Shown here piece by piece: positions 1 through 9,653 of a stretch of 64,000 nucleotides of DNA. Position 1 is the stretch's first letter. Every line of letters starts with the position of its first letter. The notes under the pieces were generated by a model. It had not been told where the DNA came from and did not search any database. It was given only the letters and a program-made list of their open reading frames with translations. The translations under genes and the position numbers were made by a program. The stretch is from positions 26,233 through 90,232 of the forward strand of contig DAOUJY010000040.1 in assembly GCA_034421995.1 (NCBI GenBank). The letters are read 5' to 3'. The stretch is from Bin87 sp034421995. Lineage in GTDB: Bacteria > Chloroflexota > Dehalococcoidia > Lucifugimonadales > UBA3495.

Positions 1-33
1 TCTCGGTCCAACGTCAGGTTTTGATAGGACATT

Positions 34-1392
34 TCACTTCACCGCCAGCATATCGCAGGCCAGGCCGAGCATGATCTTGGTGCCGCTAACGAGGCTCTTG
101 ATGCCGATGGACTCGTTGGTGCCATGGGTGAAGTTCAGCATAGGATCGTCGTCAGGATGGGAGCCGGAGAAGCCGTAGGTCACAGTACCTAAGGGGCGCG
201 TGAAACGGGAGTCGGTGAAGCCGTTGCTGATGGCCGGCACCCACTGGATGTTGTCCCGTTGCAGCGCCTGGGCCGTAACCCGCTGGATGCTTTGGGAGAG
301 CGGGGACTCGAAGGGCGAAGAGTTGGGCCGGGCCATGTAGTCGATCTCGTAGGACACGCCGGGTATTTCCGCCAAGACTTCGTCCAGTTGTTGTCGCACG
401 TAATCGTCGTCCTGGTGCGGCAAGGTGCGCACGTCACAGGTGAGCCGTATGGACTCGGGAACGCTGTTGGATTTGATGCCGCCGCGTACCATGGTGGGCG
501 TCAGCGTCATGCGGGACAGCGCCCGCAGCATGGAGGCGAAACGAGGGTTGTCCGTCTCCAGTTCGGAAATGATGGCGTCCACGTTCTCAGGCGATGGCTT
601 GTGTTCAATGGCGAAGGTGGACAGGTGATCGAAAATGTCGCCCGAAGTATCCCGGTCGGCCTCAAACCCTTCGATGGACGTGAGGGCGCGGCTCAGCCGA
701 TACAGCGCGTTCGTGCCCTGCCAGGGCACCGATGCGTGAGAGCTGGTTCCCTTCACGTCAATTTCCACTTGCAACCGCCCCTTTTCGCCCACGCCCAGCA
801 CGTAAGTCAACGCGCCGGCCGCCTGGATGGGCGTGCCGCCGCCTTCGTTAACGGCGAAAGGAGCCGCCAACTTTTCCGGGTAGTTGTCGGCCAACCAGCC
901 AAACCCATATCGCCCGCCGTGTTCTTCGTCGGCGCCGGCGGCCAGGATCAGCCCGTCTTCCAGCTCGATCCCGTTGCGCCTCAGGATACGGACCGCCATC
1001 AACTGTGCGGTCAGCAAACCCTTGCAGTCCGAAGCGCCGCGCCCGAAAATCCGGTCGTCAGCAATGGTCGCGCTGAAGGGCGGGAACCGCCACTTAGTAT
1101 CGTCTTCCACCGGCACCACGTCGGTGTGGGACATGAACATCAGTCCCGCCTGGCCCGATCTCCCCTCCAGCCGCGCAATAAGGTTGCCGCGATTTGGGGC
1201 GGATTCCAGGATTTCCGACTCTATGCCGTCCTCCCGTAGGAAGTCCCGCGCCAACTCGCACACGGGCGTCTCGTCGCCGGTGGGCATAAAACCCGTGTTG
1301 ACCGAAGGGATGCGAACCAGCGCCTGCTCCAGCGCGATGATGTCGTCCCGCGCCTCGTCAACCTGACGGAAAAGTTCTTCAAGGTTCGGCAT
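34..1392 (-). CDS. M20 family metallopeptidase (ArgE/DapE/ACY1-like)
   Basis: Predicted cytoplasmic zinc-dependent amidohydrolase that removes an acyl or amino-acid group from a small amide. The 452-residue length is normal for the family. Metal-site motifs are visible in the expected order: SHTDVVP with H89 and D91, GRGASDCKG with bridging D122, and DEEHGG with catalytic E156 and ligand E157. The middle of the protein carries the usual inserted dimerisation domain. An AGGAGGGG ribosome binding site lies about 8 bases before the ATG. The divergence of this family prevents naming the substrate; the MFS transporter directly upstream on the same strand could import it (inference). Confidence 0.9.
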   Translation of the reverse strand: MPNLEELFRQVDEARDDIIALEQALVRIPSVNTGFMPTGDETPVCELARDFLREDGIESEILESAPNRGNLIARLEGRSGQAGLMFMSHTDVVPVEDDTKWRFPPFSATIADDRIFGRGASDCKGLLTAQLMAVRILRRNGIELEDGLILAAGADEEHGGRYGFGWLADNYPEKLAAPFAVNEGGGTPIQAAGALTYVLGVGEKGRLQVEIDVKGTSSHASVPWQGTNALYRLSRALTSIEGFEADRDTSGDIFDHLSTFAIEHKPSPENVDAIISELETDNPRFASMLRALSRMTLTPTMVRGGIKSNSVPESIRLTCDVRTLPHQDDDYVRQQLDEVLAEIPGVSYEIDYMARPNSSPFESPLSQSIQRVTAQALQRDNIQWVPAISNGFTDSRFTRPLGTVTYGFSGSHPDDDPMLNFTHGTNESIGIKSLVSGTKIMLGLACDMLAVK

Positions 1393-1489
1393 AGCCTGTC
1401 CCCTCCTGCGGTCAATTGGTACTGTGCCGCTGCGAGTGTAAGCAGGGGCCGGGAACGTGTCAACGCGGCGGGTCTTCCAGCCGTAGTGG

Positions 1490-2731
1490 CTAGGATGCCG
1501 GCGCCCTCCCCGCCGACAACCCGTGCCGCATCGCCAATCCCGCCATGCACAGGGAAAGGGAAGCGAAGCTGACGATAGCCAGCGAGAGGCGAAGGTCGCC
1601 GGTTACCTCTTGCAACGCGCCGGTGGCCAGAGGCCCGAGGGTGATGCCCGCTGAACTCGCCATCTGCATGAACGCCAGGGCGACGGCGACTTCCCGGGGA
1701 CGTATCCCCGGCAGGTGGAACGGCACGGAATACAGGACCGGCCAGAATCCCCAGGCGACGCCATTCAGAAACGTCAGGGCCAGCAGGATCGGCAAGGAGC
1801 CGGTCAGAGTCATCGCCATGAAAGTGATGGCCATCACCGCCCCAGTGGTCAGCAGAATCGTGCGACCCTGGTCGGACACCATCACCACCCAACCGAAGCC
1901 TAAACCGCATACTCCGCCCATGAAGATGCCCAGGGCAAGAATCCCACCGGACCAGACCAGCGGCATCTGATAGCTGTCCAGCATCAACGTGGGATAGAAG
2001 CTGAGGAAACCGGACCAGGACGCCGTCGCCCCCACAAAGCCCAGGCCGCCGATCCAGAGGTCGCGGTAACGCAACGTGCCTTTCAGCACGCTGGCATCCT
2101 GGGCGGCCAGTCGTTGACGGTACTCCGTCGTCACCCGTTCCCTGCCGAAGATCACCCACAGGCCGGTCATCACCGCGAAAAGCGCAACAAACGTGAGCAG
2201 CGTGGCGCGCCAATCGTCGCCCAGCGCGATCAGAATGAAAGACGAGGCCGCCACTCCGCCGCCCACCACCAGGCCGAACATGGCGTTGGAGATGCTGTTG
2301 ACCAGCACTACCTGTCGGGCCGGAAACCATTGCTGCGTCAGAAAGGCCCGGGCCGGCTGGCGGGCAATCACGCTGACCCCGAAAGCCATCCGCCCCAGCA
2401 CCAGGATCACAAAGCCGGGAGCGAGGGCTTGGGCCAGTAGAAACAGCGTTCCCAACGCCATCGTTACGGTGGTCAGGGCCTTGGGCGCGAACCGGGAGGT
2501 CCACCAACCCATGGGGATGGCGAGCGCGAAGTTGCCCCAGTAAGCGGCCGAGCCGAGCATCCCCTGCTCAAAGGGAGATAGCTGCAGCTCCTCGCTGATT
2601 GCCGGCAGCAGGATGCCGATGGTGGACGTAATCATGAAACCGGAAACGCTGGCCGTGAGCCAGATGCCCATGACCACCCACCGGTAGGACGAAAACTCCT
2701 CGGTGGAATCTGCTGCTGGAACGGTTGCCAT
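1490..2731 (-). CDS. MFS transporter
   Basis: A 413-residue integral membrane protein with about twelve hydrophobic segments in two halves, the layout of the major facilitator superfamily. The loop between helices 2 and 3 (around residues 73-82, GWWTSRFAPKAL) is a loose form of the family A motif. The central loop around residues 200-225 is hydrophilic. It probably moves a small organic solute by proton coupling; the substrate cannot be read from the sequence. It lies upstream of and co-directional with the M20 peptidase, 97 bases apart, so the two may serve one uptake-and-hydrolysis step (inference). No clear ribosome binding site precedes the ATG. Confidence 0.88.
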   Translation of the reverse strand: MATVPAADSTEEFSSYRWVVMGIWLTASVSGFMITSTIGILLPAISEELQLSPFEQGMLGSAAYWGNFALAIPMGWWTSRFAPKALTTVTMALGTLFLLAQALAPGFVILVLGRMAFGVSVIARQPARAFLTQQWFPARQVVLVNSISNAMFGLVVGGGVAASSFILIALGDDWRATLLTFVALFAVMTGLWVIFGRERVTTEYRQRLAAQDASVLKGTLRYRDLWIGGLGFVGATASWSGFLSFYPTLMLDSYQMPLVWSGGILALGIFMGGVCGLGFGWVVMVSDQGRTILLTTGAVMAITFMAMTLTGSLPILLALTFLNGVAWGFWPVLYSVPFHLPGIRPREVAVALAFMQMASSAGITLGPLATGALQEVTGDLRLSLAIVSFASLSLCMAGLAMRHGLSAGRAPAS

Positions 2732-2962
2732 TGATTAGTGCTATGAACCGTGATCCGAGTTGCGGCAGTGTATGCGTCCGCTCCGGCCGCAGTCAATGTG
2801 ACAGGTCTCGGATAAGACGGGATTGTTCAAGGGATTTGTCCAGAGTGATGGCACAGGGTTGACGCAATATGTATAATGCACGAATACAATGGCAACGTGC
2901 AGACGGTGTAGATTGGAAAATTTGCGTATTGCGACGCGACTACACCTGAGGAGGGACGCTTT
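2732..2962. promoter_or_regulatory. divergent intergenic region, MFS gene and dapA-like gene
   Basis: A 231-base spacer between two divergently transcribed genes, so it must hold both promoters. On the plus strand a perfect TATAAT lies at 2872-2877, about 86 bases before the aldolase start, but no convincing -35 box sits 16-18 bases upstream. A GAGGAGGGA ribosome binding site lies just before 2963. The minus-strand promoter of the transporter could not be assigned. Confidence 0.4.
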
Positions 2963-3865
2963 ATGCCTACTGAAATTGGCCGGCTGATTACAGCCATGGT
3001 TACGCCATTTGACGACGAGGGGCAGGTAGATTACGCGCAGGCCAAGCGTCTTGCCCAGGCTCTGCTGGACTCCGGTTCCGACGGTTTGGTGGTCACCGGC
3101 ACCACTGGCGAGGGACCGGCGCTGTCCATGGCGGAAAAACTCCAACTGTATGGTGAGATCAAAGATGCCATCGGCGACCGCGGGGCCGTTATCGCCGGCA
3201 CCAGCGACAACAACACCCTGGCGTCCGTCGAGTTGAGCCGAGAGGCAGAGAAAGTAGGAGCGGATGCCCTCCTGCTCACCGTGCCCGCATACAACAAACC
3301 ACCTCAGGAGGGGTTGTTCCAGCATTTCCGTGTCCTCGCCGAGTGCACCAATCTGCCGGGAATGCTCTACAACGTTCCCAGCCGCACCAGTCTGAACATG
3401 ACCAACGACACCACGGTGCGCCTGTCCCAGATTGAAAACATCATCGGCATCAAAGAAGCCAGCAGCGACCCGGTGCAGATTGCCAAGGTCATCCGCGACA
3501 CCCCCGATGACTTCCGCGTCTGGTCCGGCAATGACGACGAAACTTTCAGCATCATGTCCATGGGCGGATACGGCGTCGTCAGCGTCGCCGCGCATCTGGT
3601 GGGCGACCAGATCCGGCAAATGATCGGTCTTACCCTGGAAGGCGACGTGGAGGCCGCCGGGGCTGAACACCTGCGGCTGCTCGATATGTTCAAAGGACTC
3701 TTCATCGTGTCCAACCCCATCCCGGTGAAATACGGCCTGAATAGAGCCGGATTCAACGTTGGAGATCCGAGATTGCCCCTCGTGCCGCCCGACGAACGGA
3801 CTGCCGCTCAATTGGATGAACTCCTGGACCGCTACGAAATCGACATTTCCGCGCCGGCCGACTGA
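2963..3865 (+). CDS. dapA: DapA-family aldolase, probable 4-hydroxy-tetrahydrodipicolinate synthase
   Basis: A 300-residue class I aldolase of the DHDPS/N-acetylneuraminate lyase family, forming a Schiff base with pyruvate. Residues matching E. coli DapA are all present at a constant +3 offset: T47-T48 in GTTGEGPALS, Y136 and R141 in LYNVPSRTS, and the Schiff-base lysine K164 in GIKEASSD. The retained arginine, which binds the carboxylate of aspartate semialdehyde, favours the lysine/diaminopimelate enzyme over sugar-acid lyases. No other lysine genes are nearby, so a different aldehyde partner remains possible. The start is set by a strong GAGGAGGGA site 6-7 bases upstream. Confidence 0.78.
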   Translation: MPTEIGRLITAMVTPFDDEGQVDYAQAKRLAQALLDSGSDGLVVTGTTGEGPALSMAEKLQLYGEIKDAIGDRGAVIAGTSDNNTLASVELSREAEKVGADALLLTVPAYNKPPQEGLFQHFRVLAECTNLPGMLYNVPSRTSLNMTNDTTVRLSQIENIIGIKEASSDPVQIAKVIRDTPDDFRVWSGNDDETFSIMSMGGYGVVSVAAHLVGDQIRQMIGLTLEGDVEAAGAEHLRLLDMFKGLFIVSNPIPVKYGLNRAGFNVGDPRLPLVPPDERTAAQLDELLDRYEIDISAPAD

Positions 3866-4004
3866 GCAGGCCGGCGCAAAAGTCTCACTCATCGATAGGG
3901 GCGTCACCGTTCGCTAACGTACCCCATAAATCCCTTCCCCGTATAGCCAACGGATATATTCCAATCAGGTGTACGTTGCCCTTGCGATTGTAAGGAGTAT
4001 CGAA

Positions 4005-4916
4005 ATGGCGCTAAGAACAGTTATCTTCGTTGACGGGCAAAATTTCCGGCACAATCTTCGTGACTTTCACTTTCGCTCCGATCCACCCCATCCCAACAAT
4101 CCCGAGTATCGGCTTGACGAAAAGCATTTCAGGTGGCAGGAATTCTTCCAGGATGCCCTTACCAAGTTCGACGACATAACCGGTTGGGATCATCAGTTGA
4201 TCCGCGTCTATTGGTACTACGCTGAAAACATCACGCCCTGGTCTCCTAACGTGTGGCGCGCCCAGCGTATCGTCGATGACTACGGAATGCGGATGCCGGA
4301 ACTGACTACCGAGCTGGTGATAGCGAAGGCCCAGGATTGGTACGAGCACGAGTTTCGCCGCTTCCACCAACTCCGCAAGTCGGTGTTCGAGGAGATCCAG
4401 CAGAACACCAACTTCCTGGAGTTCAAATACGTCGGCCAGTATGTGGTGCAGCCCTTCCGGCCCTATCGCCTGGAATACGATTACGACGGCAACATCAACT
4501 TCCAGGGGACGCAGGTCGGTGAAAAGGGTGTGGACATCGGCATCGCCGTGGACATGATTTCCAAGATGGACAGCTTTGACGTGGCCGTCCTGGTCTCTGG
4601 AGACAGCGACTTCTTCCCGGTGGTGCGCTACCTCAAGGACAAATTGAAGTACGTGTACCACTTCTCCGTTGGCCGGGGAGTGGGGCAGGACACACAATAC
4701 TTCTCTCCGGCATTGCGGGGGGTCGTGGATTGCTTCCAGGGGTTCGATGAGTTGGAGTTGCTCAGCAACTACATCAATGAGCACGCCGGGATTCCACCGG
4801 CCATCATGGACACGATCAATCTTCGCGCCGCTGAGCTGGAACGCATCCTTGACGATGAAGAGATGAGCTACCGGAACGCGCCGGATCCGGATACCGCGTT
4901 GATCCCAAGAAGGTAA
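4005..4916 (+). CDS. NYN domain protein (LabA/DUF88-like, PIN fold)
   Basis: A 303-residue protein whose N-terminal half is a NYN/PIN-like predicted RNA-processing nuclease domain. Acidic motifs occur in the expected order: IFVDGQN near the start, KGVDIGIAVD in the middle, and VSGDSDFFPVVRYL after it. The start at 4005 is preferred over an upstream ATG at 3969 because AAGGAG lies 7 bases before it and the NYN core begins at once. It stands alone between dapA and the convergent plsC gene. Substrate RNA unknown. Confidence 0.8.
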   Translation: MALRTVIFVDGQNFRHNLRDFHFRSDPPHPNNPEYRLDEKHFRWQEFFQDALTKFDDITGWDHQLIRVYWYYAENITPWSPNVWRAQRIVDDYGMRMPELTTELVIAKAQDWYEHEFRRFHQLRKSVFEEIQQNTNFLEFKYVGQYVVQPFRPYRLEYDYDGNINFQGTQVGEKGVDIGIAVDMISKMDSFDVAVLVSGDSDFFPVVRYLKDKLKYVYHFSVGRGVGQDTQYFSPALRGVVDCFQGFDELELLSNYINEHAGIPPAIMDTINLRAAELERILDDEEMSYRNAPDPDTALIPRR

Positions 4917-4945
4917 GGGCCGGCGGGAAAAGCCCGCCCCTTCCA
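4917..4945. terminator. hairpin between convergent genes
   Basis: The sequence around 4923-4940 forms a GGCGGG / CCCGCC stem around a short A-rich loop, between the NYN gene stop and the plsC stop. It has no clear T-run on either strand, so it may be a transcription end signal or only a 3' RNA stabiliser. Confidence 0.4.
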
Positions 4946-5617
4946 TCACAACGTATTTATAGCTCTACCCGGTGACGGGCGCAGCGCGTCGGCATAATCT
5001 CCGCGATACGATTCTGGCAGCAATGCCGCGATCCGCTCCATCACCATATCGGTCACCGAGGTTAACAGGGGCTTGGTGATCGGGCCTTCAACGAAGGGCG
5101 GCGTGAAGGGCGTTCCGATGTTCACCTGCCAACTGGCCAGGGGAACCGGCATATGCCAAGAAGCGAACTTCTCCGTCCCGGCTATGCCCACCGGCAAAAT
5201 CGGAGCCTGAGTTTTCAGGGCCAGCCACGCCAGGCCGGTTCGCCCGCGCTGCAACTGTGCCGTGGGGCTGATCCGGCCCTCCGGGAACATCAGGATGGCC
5301 TTGTCTTCCTGCAAGGCCGCCAAAGCGTACCTTAGCGCCTCGCCGCCGCCCCGCGCCCGGTCCAGCGGCACCGCGCCGACCGCGTTGCAGTAGAAGCGGC
5401 CAAGGGGCTTTTCCCAAAGCTCTTTCTTCGCCAGGAACACCACCTGCCGGGGCAACGCCACCACCAACGTTCCGGCGTCGTTCAGCGACAGGTGATTGCT
5501 GGCGACCAGCAATGGGCCATATGGCGGCATGGCTTCCTGACCGGTGACGGTGAGCCGGCCGGTCACCGACCACATCATCTGCCCAAAACGGCGGCTGGGT
5601 TTGTACAGCCACGCCAT
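4946..5617 (-). CDS. plsC: 1-acyl-sn-glycerol-3-phosphate acyltransferase (PlsC-like)
   Basis: Predicted membrane-associated acyltransferase of phospholipid synthesis, transferring an acyl chain to lysophosphatidic acid. The diagnostic NHxxxxD motif appears as NHLSLND and the acceptor-binding motif as FPEGRIS. At 223 residues it is a compact family member. The start at 5617 (MAWLYKPSRRF) is chosen because it lies 4 bases after the cmk stop; the longer open frame would run into cmk. Close coupling cmk-plsC is common in Gram-positive and Chloroflexota genomes (family knowledge). Confidence 0.88.
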   Translation of the reverse strand: MAWLYKPSRRFGQMMWSVTGRLTVTGQEAMPPYGPLLVASNHLSLNDAGTLVVALPRQVVFLAKKELWEKPLGRFYCNAVGAVPLDRARGGGEALRYALAALQEDKAILMFPEGRISPTAQLQRGRTGLAWLALKTQAPILPVGIAGTEKFASWHMPVPLASWQVNIGTPFTPPFVEGPITKPLLTSVTDMVMERIAALLPESYRGDYADALRPSPGRAINTL

Positions 5618-5621
5618 ACTG

Positions 5622-6353
5622 TCACTCCCGCAATGCCGGCGCCCGCGCATTGCCGTTTTTCCCGGCGTTGATAGCGGCCACAACGGCCGCAATCGTCTCT
5701 TCCAGGCTGATCCCGTCGGTCTTGATCACGGTTGCCCCATCGGCGACCAGCAGCGGCGAATCCGCCCGCCCCATATCCAATTCATCACGACGCAAAGTAT
5801 CAGCGAGGACCTGCTCGTAATTAATCGATACGGAAGATTCCTGCATCTGATCGAACCGGCGGCGGGCACGCTCTTCGGCAGAAGCGTCAATATAGAGCTT
5901 GACGGTGGCGCCGGGCACGACCACCGAACCAATGTCACGCCCCACCATCACGATCCCGCCGCCGGCGGCGATGGCCCGTTGCTGTCGTACCAGGGCGGTA
6001 CGCACCGCCGACACCGCCGCTACGGTTGATACACTCCGATTGACCTCATCGGAGACCAGGGCGCCGCCTAACTGGTGCCCGTCGATGGAGATCGCCGCGG
6101 TTCCCTGAACATCTGCCGCCACGTCCATTTGGCAGCCCTCGGCCAGGCTGCCAATCGCCAAAGAGTCCCCTATCGGAACGTCCCGATGCAACGCCAGCCA
6201 GGTTACGGCGCGGTACATCACTCCGGTATCGAGGAAACGCAATCCCAGCGCGTCGGCTGCCGCCTTGCCAACGGAACTCTTGCCCGAAGCCACCGGCCCG
6301 TCGATGGCTACCACAAGGCTTTCGGCATCGGTTTTCCGACGATCAGCTTCCAT
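5622..6353 (-). CDS. cmk: cytidylate kinase
   Basis: Phosphorylates CMP and dCMP using ATP in the cytoplasm. The 243-residue protein carries the P-loop GPVASGKSS near residue 20, followed by LDTGVMYRAVT, the typical Cmk sequence that binds the nucleotide. GRDIGSVVVPGA is the conserved central motif, and RRRFDQMQ resembles the lid. It sits 12 bases after comEC and 4 bases before plsC, so these genes are probably cotranscribed. Confidence 0.95.
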   Translation of the reverse strand: MEADRRKTDAESLVVAIDGPVASGKSSVGKAAADALGLRFLDTGVMYRAVTWLALHRDVPIGDSLAIGSLAEGCQMDVAADVQGTAAISIDGHQLGGALVSDEVNRSVSTVAAVSAVRTALVRQQRAIAAGGGIVMVGRDIGSVVVPGATVKLYIDASAEERARRRFDQMQESSVSINYEQVLADTLRRDELDMGRADSPLLVADGATVIKTDGISLEETIAAVVAAINAGKNGNARAPALRE

Positions 6354-6365
6354 GATGGGATTATA

Positions 6366-8843
6366 TCATCGGTCCGTCGGGAACTCCGTTTTCACCCACA
6401 ATGCCGTCCCGTCGCTGATGAATTCAACTGTCCCATCTCGGGCAGTGAGAAAGACTTTGCCAGCGTCCACTTCCTCCTCTAAACGCCGGATGACTTCCGG
6501 GCTGGGGTGTCCGTAGCGATTCTCCCGGCCCGCCGAGATTACCGCGCTCTCCGGCGCAACGCTGCGCACAAAACCCGATGATGTTGACGACCGGCTCCCG
6601 TGGTGGCCAACCTTGAGCACGTTGGATTTCAATGCCGGTCCCATGGTCGCCGCCAGGAATCGCTCGGCATCCTGTTCCACGTCGCCGGTAAGCAGAAAGG
6701 AAACCTCCCCATAGGTCAGACGCATCACCGTGCTGAGGTTGTTGGCGCTTTTTTCCACCCCCGCCGGCAGCCCGTCCGCCGGCGGATACAGCACCTCCAA
6801 AAAGACCTGATCCCCGAGCCTGATGTTGTGACCTTCCTTCACCATCGCAACGGGATGACCATGTCTATCCAGTACGCTTCGCCACTGCGGATGGAGAACG
6901 GAGTCGGGAGTGTCGGCGCTTTGCAGCACGACATTCGCATCATATCGATCCAATACGCCGATCAAGCCGCCAACGTGGTCGCTGTCCAGGTGCGTGGCGG
7001 CCACCACGTCCAGCGTCCTGTCGCCCGCTGGCAAAAGCGATCCCAAGGCCGAAAGAATTGCCGTCGGATCCGGTCCGCCGTCCACCAGCATTTGCCGTCC
7101 GTCCGGCGTCATCACCAGAATGGCATCTCCCTGGCCGATATCCAGGACGTACACGTGGAGGCGGCCGTCCGCCCGTGACCCGGACAACTGGATAGCAAAA
7201 AGCAGAACCGTAAGCGCCGCCACCGGCACTACGGCGACCAGGAGTCGGGCGAGACCACCAGGCCGCCAGGTCGGGCCACGTCGCCAGTCGCTGGCGGCCC
7301 GCCTCACCTGAGGCACAGACAGCAGCGCTACCAGCATCCCCCAACCGATGTACCATGCAATCGCCACCGGGGGAGTCAGCCAGGGCGCGGGGATCAGGAC
7401 CGCCGGCATAGCGTCAGCTACCCATATCAGCCAGGCCAACGGCCCCCAGGTCAGCGTGCCAACCGCCGCCGCCAATGGCGTCGCCAATTGCCCGATGATG
7501 GCCGTCGCAGCGGAACCCACCAGGGCCAGCGGCATCGCCGGCATCGCCAATATCGTGGCGGGAACGCTCATCAGGGGTATCGACCCGAAGTGCATCGCCA
7601 CCAGGGGCACCGTCGCCACGGTGGTGAAGGTGGAGATAACCGCGGACGCAATCAACAGGGTGATCCCGTAACCGAACCACCGCGCCATGGCAGAACCGGA
7701 AGCGGCAAGGGATCCGCCAATCGTGCCGGACAGCACGGTTATCAGCGGCAGCGCCACCAACACGCCGGCCATTGCCGTGAAACTGAGTTGGAACGACAGG
7801 TTGCCCAGGATCGCCGGCTGCGCCCCCACCATCACCGTTGCGGCCAGCAGCAGAGCCGTGACGCTGCGCATACCGCGCCCCAGCATGATCTGTGTCAACG
7901 CCAGGCTTCCCATGATGGACGCTCGCACCACGGGCGGGTCGAAGCCGGATAGCGCTGCGTAAGTCCATACCGTCAAGGCCGCCAGCGCGACCGCCAAAGG
8001 AGTGCCCCGGCCCACTGCTGCCGACGCCGCCGCAAGACTCAGCGCCATCACAATCCCGACGTGAAGGCCGGAAATCGCCAGCAGATGGGCCATTCCCGCG
8101 GTGCGAAAGGAATCTTTCACGGCCTCGGGAAGTTCTCCTCTAATACCCAGCAACAGGGCTTGTGCCAAAGCGGATTGCGGCGCTGAGATGCCCCTCTGCA
8201 AAGCGCCCGCCAGCCGGCTCCTGACCGAGTGCAGAACTGCTGTCGGTCTTTCAATCCGAGCCGCGCCCAGAAACTCGGATTCCTGGACCCACATCACCGC
8301 CGAGATCCGCCGCGATGCCAGCCACGCGGCGTAGTCGAAATCTCCGATTGGCTCAGGATGTTCCACCCGGCCGGACACCAGCAGAGTGTCTCCGGGACGC
8401 AAATGGGGCAAGCTTCGTTGGTACACCAGGTCCGGCGGGGGCAGGGTGTACACCAACAGGTTAGCGCCGTCGGGAATGCTCCCATCCGCCTCCGGCGGAC
8501 CGCCATCAGCAGGCAGCACGCGGGCGGAGAACCGGTAGCCGCTCCGGACCGGAACCGGCGCATCCGTGATCAACAACACAACCTCACTCGCCGGGCCCTC
8601 GGGTACGATGGGCAACTCCAGGGGCACCCCCGAGTGGCCGCGCCAGATCCCCAGGAGCAGGGCAGCCGCCAGGATCAAGGGGCCGGTGGGCAGGCGCAAA
8701 GCCCGCAGTCCTACCGCGACGGCGCAGCCGGCCAGAGCCAGTATCAAAAGCGGCCAGGATGAATGCAGTGTTACTTCTGACCACAGCGCCAGTCCGACAC
8801 CGGCCACCATCGCCGCCAACGTGAGTTCGGGGAATATTCGCAT
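6366..8843 (-). CDS. comEC: ComEC/Rec2-family DNA uptake channel with metallo-beta-lactamase domain
   Basis: An 825-residue membrane protein that moves single-stranded DNA into the cytoplasm during natural transformation. The order is: several N-terminal membrane segments with a soluble DUF4131-like domain (about residues 25-170), the hydrophobic competence domain (about 215-500), and a C-terminal metallo-beta-lactamase domain beginning at VLDIGQGDAILV with the zinc motif THLDSDHVGG. The lactamase domain is thought to degrade the non-transported strand (family knowledge). ComEA is encoded immediately upstream, a classical pairing. Pilus genes are not in this window. Confidence 0.93.
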   Translation of the reverse strand: MRIFPELTLAAMVAGVGLALWSEVTLHSSWPLLILALAGCAVAVGLRALRLPTGPLILAAALLLGIWRGHSGVPLELPIVPEGPASEVVLLITDAPVPVRSGYRFSARVLPADGGPPEADGSIPDGANLLVYTLPPPDLVYQRSLPHLRPGDTLLVSGRVEHPEPIGDFDYAAWLASRRISAVMWVQESEFLGAARIERPTAVLHSVRSRLAGALQRGISAPQSALAQALLLGIRGELPEAVKDSFRTAGMAHLLAISGLHVGIVMALSLAAASAAVGRGTPLAVALAALTVWTYAALSGFDPPVVRASIMGSLALTQIMLGRGMRSVTALLLAATVMVGAQPAILGNLSFQLSFTAMAGVLVALPLITVLSGTIGGSLAASGSAMARWFGYGITLLIASAVISTFTTVATVPLVAMHFGSIPLMSVPATILAMPAMPLALVGSAATAIIGQLATPLAAAVGTLTWGPLAWLIWVADAMPAVLIPAPWLTPPVAIAWYIGWGMLVALLSVPQVRRAASDWRRGPTWRPGGLARLLVAVVPVAALTVLLFAIQLSGSRADGRLHVYVLDIGQGDAILVMTPDGRQMLVDGGPDPTAILSALGSLLPAGDRTLDVVAATHLDSDHVGGLIGVLDRYDANVVLQSADTPDSVLHPQWRSVLDRHGHPVAMVKEGHNIRLGDQVFLEVLYPPADGLPAGVEKSANNLSTVMRLTYGEVSFLLTGDVEQDAERFLAATMGPALKSNVLKVGHHGSRSSTSSGFVRSVAPESAVISAGRENRYGHPSPEVIRRLEEEVDAGKVFLTARDGTVEFISDGTALWVKTEFPTDR

Positions 8844-8930
8844 CGCGAACGCCCAATCGGACCTTCATGCCAGGCATCACCGCCGGCCGGCCAAGCGGTC
8901 GGGGCTGAATGCGAACGCGGTCACCCCCGG

Positions 8931-9614
8931 TTACCGATCATCCACGGCGATCATGTCGGCAATACGCTGGTAGATGCCGTCGCCGATCCCGGATACAGCC
9001 TTGATGTCTTCGGCGACGACGAATGGCCCCATCTGCTCACGGTGCGCCACGATGGACTCTGCACGCACCGTGCCGATACCCGGAAGGGTTTCCAGGCACT
9101 CGGCGGTGGCGGCATTGATGTTAATTGGGACCATGCAGGGATTCGCCGTCGGAAGCGTCTCACTCACCGCGATCTGCTCCCTGCCGGGAGGCGGCGCGTC
9201 GGGTTCCGTATCATCGACGGACGGGATCTTGTAATGCGCGGCGTCGGTGAGGCGGGACGCCAAATTGATGCGGTCAAGGTCGGCATCGTCGGTTGGGCCG
9301 CCGGCCAACGTCAACACATCGTGCAGCCGTTGATCCGAGGTCGCCGAGTAAACCCCCGGATTGACCACAGCGCCGGTGATGTACACAGCGATTTCCGTGG
9401 CAGCAGATACGGTTCCGTCCAAGCCAACTTGTGTCGATTGGGCGGTTGCCGGCGGTGTGCCCTCCACCACTTCCTCAGTCGGAGGGATAATCTGCACCGC
9501 CGCGTCCGGCGGCCCGTCACCGCTTCTGCCCAGCGCAATCCACGCGGCCACGGCCAAAAGCACAGCGGCCGCCACGCACGAAACCGCTACCGTCGCCAGT
9601 CGTTTCACGGACAC
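8931..9614 (-). CDS. comEA: ComEA-type competence protein, SLBB plus helix-hairpin-helix
   Basis: A 227-residue DNA receptor expected to hang outside the membrane. It has one N-terminal hydrophobic helix (about residues 7-28), a low-complexity linker, a SLBB-like segment around VYITGAVVNPGVYS, and a C-terminal pair of helix-hairpin-helix motifs beginning NINAATAECLETLPGIGTV. Both halves match ComEA. It lies 87 bases upstream of comEC on the same strand and would hand DNA to it. Confidence 0.92.
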   Translation of the reverse strand: MSVKRLATVAVSCVAAAVLLAVAAWIALGRSGDGPPDAAVQIIPPTEEVVEGTPPATAQSTQVGLDGTVSAATEIAVYITGAVVNPGVYSATSDQRLHDVLTLAGGPTDDADLDRINLASRLTDAAHYKIPSVDDTEPDAPPPGREQIAVSETLPTANPCMVPININAATAECLETLPGIGTVRAESIVAHREQMGPFVVAEDIKAVSGIGDGIYQRIADMIAVDDR

Positions 9615-9653
9615 CCCGCAAAAATTCGCCTTTCGGCTGCCCGGTTTCTTCGG

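Noticed and set aside
1221..2507. A 428-residue minus-strand frame overlapping the MFS and M20 genes
   Set aside because: It runs across both genes in another frame and has no membrane segments or motifs.
2862..2877. TTGACG followed by TATAAT as a promoter before the dapA-like gene
   Set aside because: The spacer is only about 7 bases, too short for a sigma-70 promoter; the -10 box alone is kept as a candidate.
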